In this document: positions 38,341 to 51,800 of the stretch, piece after piece
Layout of the letters: every line of letters begins with the position of its first letter
How positions within the stretch are numbered: the first letter of the stretch is position 1
Source of the DNA: Cucumis sativus
Lineage: Eukaryota > Streptophyta > Magnoliopsida > Cucurbitales > Cucurbitaceae
Reading direction: 5' to 3'
DNA length: 64,000 nucleotides
Assembly (NCBI RefSeq): GCF_000004075.3
Contig: NC_026661.2
Coordinates: 18,752,307-18,816,306, forward strand
Program-made: the position numbers and the translations under genes
Notes under the pieces: generated by a model
Databases searched by the model: none
What the model was told of the DNA's origin: nothing
The model's input: the letters and a program-made list of their open reading frames with translations, nothing else

Positions 38341-41300
38341 ACTAACCTTACCTCCTCTACCAGATTACTTACTAACATGATTTCAAAATATAAAATAAAA
38401 TCATTTATTTTAGCAAAATTCTAAATCTTCACCAAAAATAATCACCACTCACTCATCAAACTTCTTCCAAATTCGAACCCATTTATTTTGGACTCAACAC
38501 ACACATGCTTTATTTATATTACACTCTATATTGAATAATGATTTATTTCATCTAAATCTTATTTCTCCTATAATATGTGACACTAAAACCACTGACTTAA
38601 GATAACTATTTATTTATATTACATTCTTCAATTTCATTATTTGTTTAATCATCAATAATTGCATGAGTAATGGAGATGGGGAGATGTTGATAAAGATAAC
38701 GATTTTGATTGTAGTAAATGATTGAGTGCGATAGTATTTAACATTTTATAGTTGTACTTTTATACTCCTCAAAATTTATATGTAAATACTTTCCTATACA
38801 TGTCTAAATATATAAACTCATTCCTAAAATAACTAATAATAATAAAACATTTAATTTTTTCAGTAGAAAAATAATTTATTTTCTAAAAATATATGGACAA
38901 TATGTCTCTGCACTATGTATCTATCTTTATTCATCTACCTAAATGTTCAATTACGAGTTAACATCTCATATATATCTTTTTCTTGTACTTTTATTTAATG
39001 AAGTTATTATTTATCACAATCATATATACATACATACACACATGTATATAAAATCAAATTTTGATTTTTTTATAATTATAGTTACTGGTAGAGAAAAAAG
39101 TAATATTAAAAGAAGCAATATCTTAGAATTTATTGGGTTGACAATGAGTTGTGATTTTAGGTTTGGATTACTTTTTGGAGAATGAATTTATAGGTTTGCT
39201 TCACCTTGATGGAGAGATTCCATTGTTTACTTGTAAATTACTATATTCTCTTCCTATTCTTTGTCTCCTTTTCATTTCTCCCTTATAAGATTCCTTCTCC
39301 TTTCATTAACATTTTTAACTAAGTTGTAAGTTGCAACACAAATACTCTTAAAAATAAATGTTCTAACATAATTTACACAACTACCTAAAATCAATTTTAT
39401 AATATTAATACGTTTTTTTTTAAAATAAATAATTCCAATTGTTATTATTCTTATACTAAGGTAGGCATCTTCGGTATCTTGTGTGCCACAAAAACGGCTA
39501 TAATTCGAACATATATTTAGTCACCTAATTAACAATACAAATTTTTTATTCTCATTTTTTCTTTCTTTTCCCTTTTTCCATTTTTTTGTTTGAAGATATC
39601 GTTTACTGTGATAAATTTTCAAATCTTATTTGAACAAGGCAGGAATAATTGATTAGTCTCTTGCTCTTGTTAAGCTACTAGCTATAATTATACCTATTAT
39701 TATCAATGTCATATATAGCTCATGAAATTTGAGGCATTTTGTTTAATGTAAACTATATCCCATCAACTTTAAATATGATTTATTGAATACCTTGTTTTAT
39801 ATATTAATTTTCAGTATAACCAAATATTTGATTTCACATCTCTCTTTCTTTTTCAATGTAACTCTTTTACTTTAAATGTCAAGTTCTAAGTATTTAACTT
39901 CGTTAATGGTTAGGGTTTAGTCTATGACAATAATTGAAAATACAAATACTAATTAATAAAACATCAACACACTTTCTAATCTCTATCAAATGTTTTATTA
40001 ACACTCGGTAACATTAAGAAAAATGTTGAAAAAGTACTCTATTTACTGTTAGCACTGCATATAGATAAAACTAAAATGATGTCTTAACTTACTCTCGTCT
40101 ACCTAATATACCACTTTAATAAAAACATCTAAATTTAAAGATCTCCTAAATAGTTGTATTGTGATAAAACCTATATACCTTGATTGAAAGGAAAATTTTA
40201 AAGACCAAAGAACTGAATAGTGAAAGTAAGAGGATATTGAAAAATAACGAGAAAACAATCAAAAGAGAAACTAGGGTAGACAATACTGTAAGACCATAAA
40301 CTATAGCATATCATAAATTGTTTTCTCGTGTAAACTAATTAAAAATGGATCTACAATATGCTTTCTAAGTATACATGCACTAATTAACATCTCTAGCTAG
40401 TAGCTAGTGGTATATAAGTTTGATAAATTGTAGCTAGATGCTAAAATGTCACCTTTAAAGGCTTAAACACCTCCCTCTAGGTCTCTACCCCATCAAAGGA
40501 GACATTCTCACGAACCTTCTTGTACAATAATCTCCTCATTTAATCTCTCATTGCCCTAAAAGTCTTTTGACATAAAAAAGACCTTTGACATACTTAATTT
40601 ACCTATACCTTATAATTTTTTTATATTCATTTGTCAACAAAAAATTTTTTTATCTAAACCTTCAAAATATTATTTATAATATTATGAGCTTCAGCTCCAT
40701 ATATGCACGTGTTGTATAATATTATACCCATATAAATTTCATAACCTAACCAAAAAAAGAAATGCAAATTAATAATTCAATCACATCAAAAGTTTTTAGT
40801 CAACAAAACACTAAGCAAACCATTGTTTGATCTTACCTAATATTTCTCCATGGTAATCAATTATTGAGTTATATATAATTAGAAGGTCTTATCATACTCT
40901 TTAAGAACAAAATTTGAGAAATTGAAGTTTGTTATCACATGCAACGTAGATTTATTCTAATGGTTAAGTTAAGATTATAGATTAACTATATATTTTTAGT
41001 TAATAAGAATGAAATAACAATAACCTTCCCTCAACTCTACTCATTGTGAATCCAACTAGCTCAAATTTTCTTATCGGTTCAAAAGTGATGTTGTTGAAGG
41101 TTATAAAAATTAGTTTAGGTAGGAGGGTGTACAAATTAGATATGTATTATATACCTATAAAGCTAGAAAAAAGGAAATGAAAATAATAATTCATAGTGAC
41201 AAAATTGGTACGAAAGTATATGATATAAAAGCATATAGTTTGAAGGCAGTACGGTTTATAACAATTATTGATTTACCTCTCTCCCAATTTTATTTTCTTA

Positions 41301-41414
41301 ACAACAAAAACCCTAAAAATCAACCGACAGGACATAGATCTTAAATATATATATATATTATATATATAATTTTTTTTAATTCGAAATGACAATTTCATCC
41401 TCGTGGATGGACCC

Positions 41415-41440
41415 CCAGAATCTAAGGGCACCTGTGCCCT
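41415..41440. other. Short perfect inverted repeat in a GC-rich patch
   Basis: AGGGCACCTGTGCCCT (about 41426-41441) is an inverted repeat with 7-bp arms and a 2-bp centre. It sits inside a small GC-richer patch followed by a CT-rich tract. Function unknown. Confidence 0.4.
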
Positions 41441-42839
41441 TCCTCTCTCATTTCTCTCTTCTCTCTTTTCCTCTAATATTCCCAACATTTTTACCCTTCA
41501 AAAAAGTATTCTAAAAGTTCTTTGTTATTTAATCAAACATTTTAGTCTGCTTTTGTTCGTACACTTAAATTACATTAGTTTACTTCTGAGTTTATTTTAT
41601 ATATTGTTACTGTTTTTCTTTCTCTCTAATTTCATTTCTTTTTAATGTCTTCTACCTAATTTTTCAAAAAGTGGGACTGTCTAACAATTATTTAAAAATT
41701 TACACCAATTCAATACTAAGCTTGAGTGTTGGAATTACTTCTAATCTTAAAAGAGTTTTATTTTTGTGTACTTTCAAATAAATTATAGATAGAATAGATG
41801 CTTAGCATAAACCATAAACAAATTTTTCAAAAAGAAAGAACAACGTTAGAGCTAAAGTTAATTGGGTAGAAAATTGAGAATTTTGACAACCTTATTCATT
41901 TGTTTAATATATTTGGGAAGATTTCAACATCTTGAATATTGAGTTTCTTGATTATTTTTCTTCAACTTGTAAAGGCAAATACAAAAGGGATCCACCTCCA
42001 ATCACAAATCTTTCTGCAACCAAGTTATCTATCTCTTTCTATACTATATCATCTTTCTTTTCTTTGACAACAACACATCAGGATCAAGATGTGAGACTTC
42101 TTGAATGTATAAATTGATTTTTTTTTCTTGTATACATATAGTTGAATTAAGCTATTATGATTTGATGTCGAAATAAATTATTGTGTTGTGACCGTGGTGC
42201 TAATATCACGATACCAATTGTCTCTTAACGCTAATGCAACTCTCTAATTCAAAGTGCATTCGTCGGAACAAGAAATAGAATCAAATAAAAGAAAGCTCAA
42301 AACATCACAATAGAAAGAATAAAATAATAGTTAAAGAGTAGAAAAAAAAAGAGAGAAACGACTAGAATTTTAACAGGTCAAAAAGGAAAAAGAACTATTA
42401 ATACAGAACATTTAATTTCTAAATAAGAGTTATAGAAGTCAAAAGCACAGTTACCCATATATAGACAGACGATAGCGATACACATATCGTAACAAAGTTA
42501 TGATATCACCACAAACACGCTTTAATCTCACAACTATCGTACTTTGAAATTTATAATACCTTAGAGAGATTACTAAATTCACTAATGGAGATATGAGTGT
42601 AAACCAACTACTCATTCTTGTTTGATGCAGGAGGATGAAGAAGTTGAATGTTTGATTTGATAAAGTAAGAAAGTTTGGGAAAGGAATGGATAAATAGTGA
42701 AGGGAAGTGCATGGATAGGAATTGAAAAGGAAAATGTGCTTTAAGAATAGAATTTAAAACCTATGTAGAAAATATAGGGACTGCCAGAAAGGAAGGGGGC
42801 GGTAATTAATTAAAAGTAACAGAAAAAATTATCGAATTA

Positions 42840-43010
42840 GAAAAGGAAACGTGGCAGCGACGGTCAAATATTTACAGTGGGACTGGACATGTACAGCTCA
42901 GCACGACGGATGATAATTAGGAGTGGTGGAGAGGTCCCACGTGGAGGCAGATCGTACGGTTTCGGGGCTTCCAGGCCAGCCTGGCGTCCACCATCATCAC
43001 TCTCTGTTTC
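42840..43010. promoter_or_regulatory. GC-rich island with G-box and TCP-like site
   Basis: GGTCCCACGTGG (42933-42944) joins a TCP-type GGNCCCAC site to a perfect G-box CACGTG (42938-42943). The island is far GC-richer than the kilobases around it. A CT-rich leader-like tract follows on the plus strand. On the minus strand, a 54-codon open frame starting at about 42616 lies downstream. No proven gene belongs to it. Confidence 0.35.
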
Positions 43011-45281
43011 CCCTTTTCCTTCTTATGCCCTCTTTTATTTTTTCTATTCCTTTTTTATCTATAATTTTCTTTTTCTTTTTTTTGCTCACTTTAGTTTACT
43101 AATTATTCATAAGTGTTTTTTTGTTTCTTTCTATTATTAATAAAATTTTGGTTGACATAGTATTTGATAATTTCAACAAATTAATGACTTAAAATAATAA
43201 TTTCCGACAGTAGTTATATTAGCACGTTTAAATGTTGAATTGATAAAGTTCTAAACAAGCCGTAACGAATTTAGTTAAATTGATATATTTTATTTATTTA
43301 AAATTCAAAGTTAAAAATTGGTATTTGTCTTTTTTTTAATATTGAAAACTTATATCGCGTTAAAGTTGTAAACACTAATTTCACCTCCAATTTTCTTATT
43401 TTTGTTATCTACAATAAAAAAATATCCAAAATTTGAAAACTAAGAAAATAGAGTTTGTTTTTAAAATTTAGCTAAAAATTCAACCATTGTATTTAAGAAA
43501 AATGTAAATTCACTATACAACATATCGAAAAAATAGACATAATTAAAAAAAAACGATAATTTAATCGTTGAATGTTGAAACTTATACACTAATATGACAC
43601 AAATCTCTCAAATTTCAGAAACTCATGCATCATTCAAAGTTTATATTTGGTAAATAAGTTTACAAAAAAGAAAAAAAAAGGGTTTAGAGATAATATAATT
43701 TGGAACTTATACAATATTATTTATTCTCCTCCCACAGTGGAGAAAACTTCAACCATATTTCAGACTAATTTATTTTAGTGCATAGTTGGGTGTAGCTATG
43801 GAGTATATAATTACTAAAAAGATGTGATAATGTTCAAAGTAGCACAATATCTCAACTAACTACTTCTATAGATTCTTTTCCTACATTGCTAAGTAATACT
43901 AAAGAATCAAGTTTGGTGAAATTATAATAAAAGAATAATAATATATATGTATATATATATAAAGAAAGAAAGAAAGAAAAACCCTATAAATTTATTATAA
44001 CATTATTTGACCACATCAACTATAAAATATCTGAATATTTGAGTTGAAAAGTTTGGAGTTAATAAATTAAGTAAATGTGTATGTAATAACAAAAGGGATA
44101 TGGTCCACATTTATAAAGGGAAAGTCCCCCCTCATTGTACCTTTGGGTTTGGCTTATAATAAGATGTTGATGTAGGGAAGGGATTCTTTATTAGGGGATG
44201 TGAACAACACTCCTACTCTTTCATAAATCATGATGACATCTTGTTTCTTATATATAAACTTAATTTCAATTTCCTAAATAGCCACACTAATTACAATGCT
44301 TATCAAAGACAAATTTAGAGTTCCCATCCCAATTACTATTTTGAGTTTGTTTAAGGGAGGATAAATTAAGTTTTACTTCTAAATTAAAAACACACAAATG
44401 TAATACTATTTGATAGCGATATATAATTATTAATACGTGTTTTAATAAGATGGTATACATACAAAAGAAAATTAGAAAGTACAGTTTGTGAAGTTAATTT
44501 TTTAAAAAAATTTAGTTTGGAAAAAGGATAAAATTTCCCTTTTCAGGAACTACAAATTCTGAAGATGGAGTTATGGAGAGAAAGTCAAAAGAACATGTGT
44601 GTGTTTCATTCTAAAGTTGCAAACTTCGTTGTGCAAATTTCTATATTTTGTTCATTGTAATTTATTGAAAAGATTAGGTTAATAGATTTTGGTGAAGCAA
44701 ATAATTAATAATAATGCCATTATTTTCTATACTTCCTTGTTTAGAAAATAATTAATATAGCATTCTATACCTATATAAAAAATAAAACACATTCAATTAT
44801 TCCATATGATTTGAGCAACTGCAATTTTTCTAGTCTTTATACTTATAAAATTTTAATTATTTAATTTCTATTTGAAAGAGTTTTAATTTGATTCTACAAA
44901 TTTGTTAAACTCCAATCATTCCGATGGAGTCTTCTCTATTAAATTAAGCTATATAAAATGAAGACTTTGTTAGATGCAGTATGTGTTAACTCTGTCTAAA
45001 TTAATAACAAAAAAGGATTGGACATTGAACATTGGGTAATAAGCATACTATTTTATTATAGGGGAATGAATGGTTGGATATTGAAATATATTAAAGCAAA
45101 ATGAGTTAAATAGCAATAAGTCTCTTCATTCATTCATTCATTCACTATCCATTTGACAAAAGATTGGATTATATTGGACTTCGTCAAATAAATTAAAAAA
45201 GACGCTCATAATTTAAAAGTAGCCGTTGGGTGCTCTGCAAAATGGCAGCTTTTCTGTCATTTTACAAAACTCTGTTCTTCT

Positions 45282-45320
45282 AATATATATTATATATATA
45301 TATATATATAGAACAGAACA
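45282..45320. repeat. TA microsatellite flanked by inverted arms
   Basis: A TA run of about 28 bp is flanked by CTGTTCTTCTA on the left and TAGAACAGAACAG on the right, so the whole can fold into a long hairpin. Confidence 0.7.
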
Positions 45321-45754
45321 GCATACCACATTTTTAAGTTTATGATAAAGAGGTGCAGAAAGTCAAATTTTGTTTTTATAGTTTAGAAAAGTTCAAATTT
45401 ATTTAATAAAACTCATCATTGGTTTTTACTTTTAGGGAAAATGGTAGCAACAAATGACCTATTTTTGGAGGTTGAAATGATATTTTTGGTCTTAGCATAA
45501 GCATGCTTTGAAATTAACAATTCAACCAAACCAACATTTATTTCCCTTGGTTGTTGTGAGTCTAAGGGAACAATTGGTCGTCTGCCTGTGTCCTTCGTTT
45601 GCTAGAATTGTAAAGGAATACATATAGAAGAGAGAGATAATACATGAAACAGAGTGAAAAGGAAGGAGAAGAGCAAACATGAATTGAGCAACGAAAGGAA
45701 GAAACAAATTGAAAGGAATGGAGAAGGCTAAATGTGAGAGCTACTTTTGAGGCT

Positions 45755-45880
45755 GTTGTTGCCATTTTGGGCCAAAAGCCCTATAAATAGGGTTGGTTAT
45801 GTTTTGGGCCAGACCTTCATTCAGCCCATTTTGTATTGGGCTCTTTCCCTTAACTTTCCGGGAGAAGCGACTTCTCCCCT
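45755..45880. promoter_or_regulatory. Promoter-like patch and hairpin
   Basis: TGGGCC/GCCCA (site II-like) motifs occur several times here around a TATA-like CCCTATAAATAGGG (45779-45792). A perfect hairpin GGGAGAAG-CGA-CTTCTCCC follows at 45860-45878. A 67-codon minus-strand frame (45765-45562, MATTASKVALTFS) begins at its left edge, with no known domain. The patch could be a real promoter or a piece of an old LTR. Confidence 0.3.
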
Positions 45881-48363
45881 TACTACAAAATTGTTAGTCA
45901 CTTTCTTTTTATTTCTTTTTTTTTTTTGAGAACTTACAAATTTAATTTCCTTTGTTTTTAAAATGCTTCACAAAGTTGTTGAGAAATAATAATAGTGTTA
46001 GTTGATTGATATTCACCTACTACTTTACAATAAAAACGATGTATATAATATACAAACAATGATAAATAAGAAAACAACTAAATTAGCCTTAACATTTTGG
46101 TAATTTACAACTCGGCATAAGGTAACAAATAAAAAATTCTAATTCTTTTTTTAATATTTTATGTATAAAACTAAATTTAACTTAATTAAATTCACTAATA
46201 TTAAATTTAACAAATTGATTCCAATGATTATATTAAATTCACTAATAGTGATATTAATAATATAAAATTAAAAGTATGTTCTTAAATATGTAAAAAAAAT
46301 TAATTAAAATATTTATAAATATAACAATATTTTACTTGTTTATCAATGATAAACGATGACATGATAGAATATTTTATTATCTTTGATTTTTTTTTTTTTT
46401 TTTGTATTTTGTCATTTAAAAAATAAGATGTAAATATAAGACCCATTGTTATTGATTAAACTAATATAAAGTAGAGTGTAAACGTTTTAGCGTGCGTGTA
46501 TATGTAATATAATTCTAAATTATTAAAGTTGTAGTCGATACATTTTAAATTATTATTTGGGTAAGAAGACATTGAATCGTAAAGAAGAGTTGGATGAATT
46601 CATTTCATTATAAGAGGATAAGAAAATCATGAAGATGAACCATGAACAAGACCAATGGATCGTAAAAGAGATTTTAGATTAGCAGAAATTAACAATCCTC
46701 ACTTATTGAAGATGATTTAATCATGGGTTTTTTAAAAATAATAATAAAGAGAAAAAGAGATGTGATAAATTGCGTTATAATTTAGGTGAAAGCAAAGTAA
46801 TAATTGAATGAATTAATTAATGTTTTAAGGTAAGAATAGAGGTTCAAACACATGATCATTATTTAAATTAACCACAAACCAACTAACTAATTAATTATTC
46901 CACCTCTACACCACTAATGTCTACTAAAATATATTGATTTCCCCTACAAATAACATTTTGGTTGGTTTCATTTTAATTACAATTACAAGTTTTCTACTTC
47001 TGTACTATCATTACAAATTCAATCTCTTCTTTAGTTTGGTTTGATAGTCATTTATGGTTTTGTGATTAAAAATTAAATATATTTTCTCCTTTTCAATTCT
47101 TAACCAAATCTAAAAACAAAAATAATATTTTGAAATCTATTTTTATTTAGTTTTTAAATTTTGGTTTGATTTTTTAAATAATTGGTAGAATGCATATAAC
47201 AATGAGGGAAAATTAAGAATAAAAGGGGTGTCTCAACGCTTAATTTTTAAAATGAAAATAAAACAGTAAAATGATTATCAAATTAGACGTTAAATATTGA
47301 TTTGACATATTTAATTCCACCAACGATTAAACTATTTAGATCTTTAAAAAGTTATTTAACACAAGGTAGTTATACCTATCTTTATCATAAATATCATGAA
47401 TAGAAAGAGAAAGAGAAAAAGAAAACGATTTCTCTTTGCTTACTACCTTTATTTTATTTCACCACAAAATTTATCGATATCTATCTATACACATAACTAA
47501 TTGTAATATTGATTTTAAGTTTGCATTTTCACTATTGTCACCCCCAAAAATGGTGTAAGAAACTACACTTTTCATGTGAAATTTAGTTGTTAAACTAATA
47601 GTACATTTAATAACAATAGTGAAAAATGACAACGACTTATTAGAATCAAAATTCAAAACATTCTTAAATATGAATACAATTTCATTTTAGAAATTGATTG
47701 ATATTATGTGCGGCTTAACTTTTTAAGGTTTCTCTTTGGAAAAAATTTAACTAACCCCCTACCTCACTTCTTCCCTCAATGGTTGTTGTCTGCTACCACC
47801 ACCCTTAACTAGCCACCTTGATGACAACCATCTCCAACAACCACCGCTTCCATTGATCAACTAAAACGACCAACTATTGGTGATCACTTATGACGATCAA
47901 CTTTATTGATCATCTTCATGTTTACTTGTGACAATCAATAACAAAAGCCTATCAACGAAAGGGTCTATAAGAGACAAGTAAATTATTAACTGGCTCTAAA
48001 AATTTAATGAATTACTCGGATAACAATGGCACATGGTTTGTTCATCACCTTGTTGAGATTTTTTATGAGCATAATTTCAACTTTATGGTAAAGCTCACCC
48101 TTTGCTCAATTATAGTGTTTAAGATTTGGTACTTTTTCTTTATTAATGTAATTATATATTTAACTATGACAACAACCAGGTAATATTTCAATTAACTCCC
48201 TAAGGTAAAAAAAAAAACATTACACTTCAAAAAGTTAGGGTGAAAATAGAGAGGAAAATGGGGAAAAAAAAAGAAGGGTAAAAAAAGAATCAGCGGATAG
48301 GATTTGATTTTCTTCCCACTGGATCCTTACCGTCCATCTCCATACCCCATAAAATCCACCGGA

Positions 48364-48828
48364 TTATTCCGCCACCGTCGGCAACCGCCCGCCACCCCAA
48401 CTCGGCCGGACAGTTTCCGGCGGAGGCAACCGTCCCTGCGCCACCACCAACGACTTATAGATCTCAGTGATCATTTTCTCATCATACTCCTTCAAAGTGC
48501 TCCTCCCGGCGCCACCCCAGATCCCATCGCCACCCCCGCTGCCGCTGCCGGAGCCGATGACCCTCGAGTTGGCAAATGCCAACATCGCTTTAACATAAGA
48601 ATCCCTCAGCCAAAGAAGCAGTTTCTTCAGTGACGGCATTCGCCGGAAAAGCCTGAGCTTAGGGGAGATCTTGATCCGCCAAATCCGACGGCGGCGCCTC
48701 CCTCCTCCGGCTGCCCCAAGTTGGGCTGTATCCGTTCTACGACCCACAGACGCAGCGAGTTTCCGGTAGCTTTTCCTCCTCAAATAGCGCCTAAGGCCAT
48801 TGTAAACGCTCACTGAAACGCCTTCCAT
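48364..48828 (-). CDS. Small basic plant protein of unknown function
   Basis: Intronless, 154 residues. It starts MEGVSVSVYNGLRRYLRRK and has a strongly basic first half (RRRRRIWRIKISPKLRLFRR). The conserved-looking core MPSLKKLLLWLRDSYVKAML is followed by FANSRV, a Gly/Ser linker and LKEYDEKMITEIYKSL near the end. I remember similar uncharacterised proteins in many dicots with the same order (basic N-part, WLRDSYV, FANSRV, EYDEKMI), but no function is known to me. No signal peptide or clear membrane span. The DNA is much GC-richer than the flanks, as expected for coding sequence. A GA-rich leader-like stretch lies upstream (48830-48950). Confidence 0.78.
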   Translation of the reverse strand: MEGVSVSVYNGLRRYLRRKSYRKLAASVGRRTDTAQLGAAGGGRRRRRIWRIKISPKLRLFRRMPSLKKLLLWLRDSYVKAMLAFANSRVIGSGSGSGGGDGIWGGAGRSTLKEYDEKMITEIYKSLVVAQGRLPPPETVRPSWGGGRLPTVAE

Positions 48829-51800
48829 TGAAATCTAAATCCAGAATTTTGGAGAAATGGGAGAGGGAGAGGGAGAAAATGAAAGAAAAAGGAAGAAAGA
48901 AATTATAGGATGTAAATGGAGAGGAAGATAATAAATAATTGAGCTAAGATTTTGAAATGGAATTAAATAATTTTGTTGGAGAGGGGGAGAAAGAAGATGG
49001 GGTGGTGATGCTCATAAATGGGGCAACAGGGGAGAGACTCTGTTTCTAACCTGTATTGTTTGCTTCCCAAATTGAATGAACCAATATGAAAAGGGTGGCT
49101 ACATGTGACATCTAATTTACCACTCCATATTACTTTCTTTTATATATCTAAGGGTTATGATCCATGTAATTAAACTAAAGCAAAAACATTTAATTCTTAA
49201 CCTTACATTTCCATATGGATTATCCAATATGATCACCTTAATCGTAGAATGCTTTCAATTTTTAAAACAATGGATAATTAACATTTTTCATCTCATTCTT
49301 TTTTTTTTACTACTCACTCCCTTTCACTTGTGCCCACCTTTCATCTTTCATCACCCGCTCTTGCTTGCACTTTAGGCCATTGTTGTGACTCCAAATAAAT
49401 CTAAAAAAGTTCGTGATGTAAGCAAAATGTTAACATTTATCGTTTTCAAAATACGTGAATTGAGTCCTCTAACAAAAAAAAAAAAGTCTTTTTAGTTTAA
49501 CTTGGTATTATTTACATATTTGGCTTTCTAGATTTGAACTTTTGTCTTATTCTAAAGTTATGGATGCATATCTTATTCAATTTGAGATTTAGATCAAGTA
49601 AGATTTATACTATTGATAGTTGAAGTCAATGTTGAGAATATAAAACTATTTTTGTAAAGGTTACGATCTTTATTCCATACCAAAAACCTCATTTAAATTG
49701 TTTCATGGTAGAACACACGTTTTCCATGAAATATTAATTTGATTTTAAGAAAAAAATTGGATAAAAAAATAAACAACCTTTACATATAATGATAAAGTTG
49801 GTAATTAATTTTGTTTACAAAGTAACTAACCACATAAACATAAAGAAACCAATAACAAAAGTTGATAAAGCTTTTAGGAAGAAACTAAAATAGAAAACGC
49901 AATTCACATCGACTCTTTCATCACGTCACTAGGTTTTTGATAGAGTTAATAAAAGAATTAATACTTCGTATCAACCATAATCACTTTGTTTCATTCAATC
50001 AATTTGTGAATCCCACTACTAATATACATCAATTTCATATCATAATTATTTTATTGTTTAATTGATTTTATTTGATTTTTTTTTGTTTGTGTATCTTCAA
50101 ATATCAAATTTAGTTCTTATGTTAATATTTTTTATTTGAAACTAGTTGAATAATAATAATTTTTATGGAATAAAATGTATTAGATGGTTCTAAAATTTAG
50201 AGTGATAAAATACTACAAAATAGCAATAAAACGTCATGAGAACTAAAATTAAAGGCATACTTTGTTGAAAGGAACTTTATTAGTGTGTAATAAATATTTT
50301 GAATCTAAATTTCCAATTATAGACTGAATAGAAACAATAATTGTAAATGCAACCTCTTACACGAAAGTATAATTTAGGAGATGTGGTTGAAAATTAATTA
50401 GCCGTGTGGTGAGCAATAGTAAGAAGCAATCATAATTGAGCCTTCAAAACTTTATTCAATTTTAATTTTTAGTTTGATCACCATTTAAATTGCTATATAA
50501 CCATATTAAATTGAAAGGGAAAGATATATTTTAACTGTTAATTAGACCTAATTAGTGTTACTCAACACTAATTGAATTGATTGATACGTACTTAGTATAT
50601 ATTATTGGTTAAATTATAAGTTACGTCCAGGTATTTCAATTCTAAATTATAATGTGTGATTAGTTCATGAATTAAATCAAAACAACCTTTGCTTAATTGA
50701 TATGAGTGAATTAATAGGACACAAAAATTGGAAATTAGTTACAATAAGTATATATTTCATTAATGATTGTTTGGTGTGAATCAAATATAAAATGATTTTA
50801 GAAGTCAATACTATATCCACATCTGTTGCATTTAATTTTATTTATGATTTAACGTGTTTTGTTGAAATGATCAAAGATATGTGTGTGTGTAAATTAAATG
50901 TGTTGTGAGAGAATAGAGTACAAAGTTGTGTCACTATTATTGTTGATATAAAAGAGATTCATATTGATTTGTGGTCTTTATTTTATTATATGGTATGACA
51001 AAAGTCTTCTCAATCGAGTTTCATGTCATTCACATAAAATTTGGTATTGCTTTCAACAATATGCATCATGGAATCACGTCCTTATAAATCACAACTTTTT
51101 CTCAACCTAATTCCACGTTTGGCTTTGACCATAAGACGTTAAGTCATACAATTTATTGATTCTCAATGTACTCACCAAAATATTCACATCAATATGAAAA
51201 ATATACAAAATATTTAACGAACTAACTTAAAAACAAAATTTATGGATATAAAAAATATATCTAAACTTTAGGATTAATAAAAAAGATTAGATTCTAAAAC
51301 ATATATTATATACTCTAACAAATTAAACACATCCCAATGAGTGTATTTACATACTTTGGCCGTCTCTACTCTATAACTTTTAATTTTTGTTGGTTGTTAG
51401 TTTATTTGAGCATATCAAAGCATTAATAATATTGAAAGAGACGAAATAGGTTTTTGAGTTAAAGAGGACAAAGGGTTGTGTAGAAACCTCATGTCTTTAA
51501 TTTTCTTTTTCAATGAAAAACATTTTAAATACCTTTTTTTCTTTTTCCTTCCACACACCTTATCCTCCTTTTCCTCAATGAAAAAGATAGAAAAATATAG
51601 AAAGTTTACATTAATTGGTGACTATGTTTAGTCTTATATAATTCATATAAAAAGGTTTATGCATATGCTACTCTACCTATTACCTTTGATGAAAGCCATG
51701 TTTGATAAAACAAAATACACCTCTCATCATTTTACAAGATTTTAATCAAAACTCCATTGGGGATACTGTATGTGTTTTCATGTTATATTATTATAGCTGC

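Larger units (their letters stand above)
38341..48363. other. 10-kb gene desert
   Basis: No coding gene can be supported. The DNA is strongly AT-rich with A/T runs, TA repeats (43938-43960, 45282-45310) and AAAG/CATT microsatellites (43962-43978, 45128-45146). GC-richer patches at 41395-41450, 42840-43010 and 45755-45880 interrupt it (separate entries). A TATCAATGATA-containing stretch at about 46300-46430 may be a worn MITE. Confidence 0.5.

Noticed and set aside
42877-43140. 87-codon frame across the GC-rich island
   Set aside because: It begins at a non-ATG codon and decays into Phe/Tyr-rich sequence from T-runs; the island is better read as regulatory.
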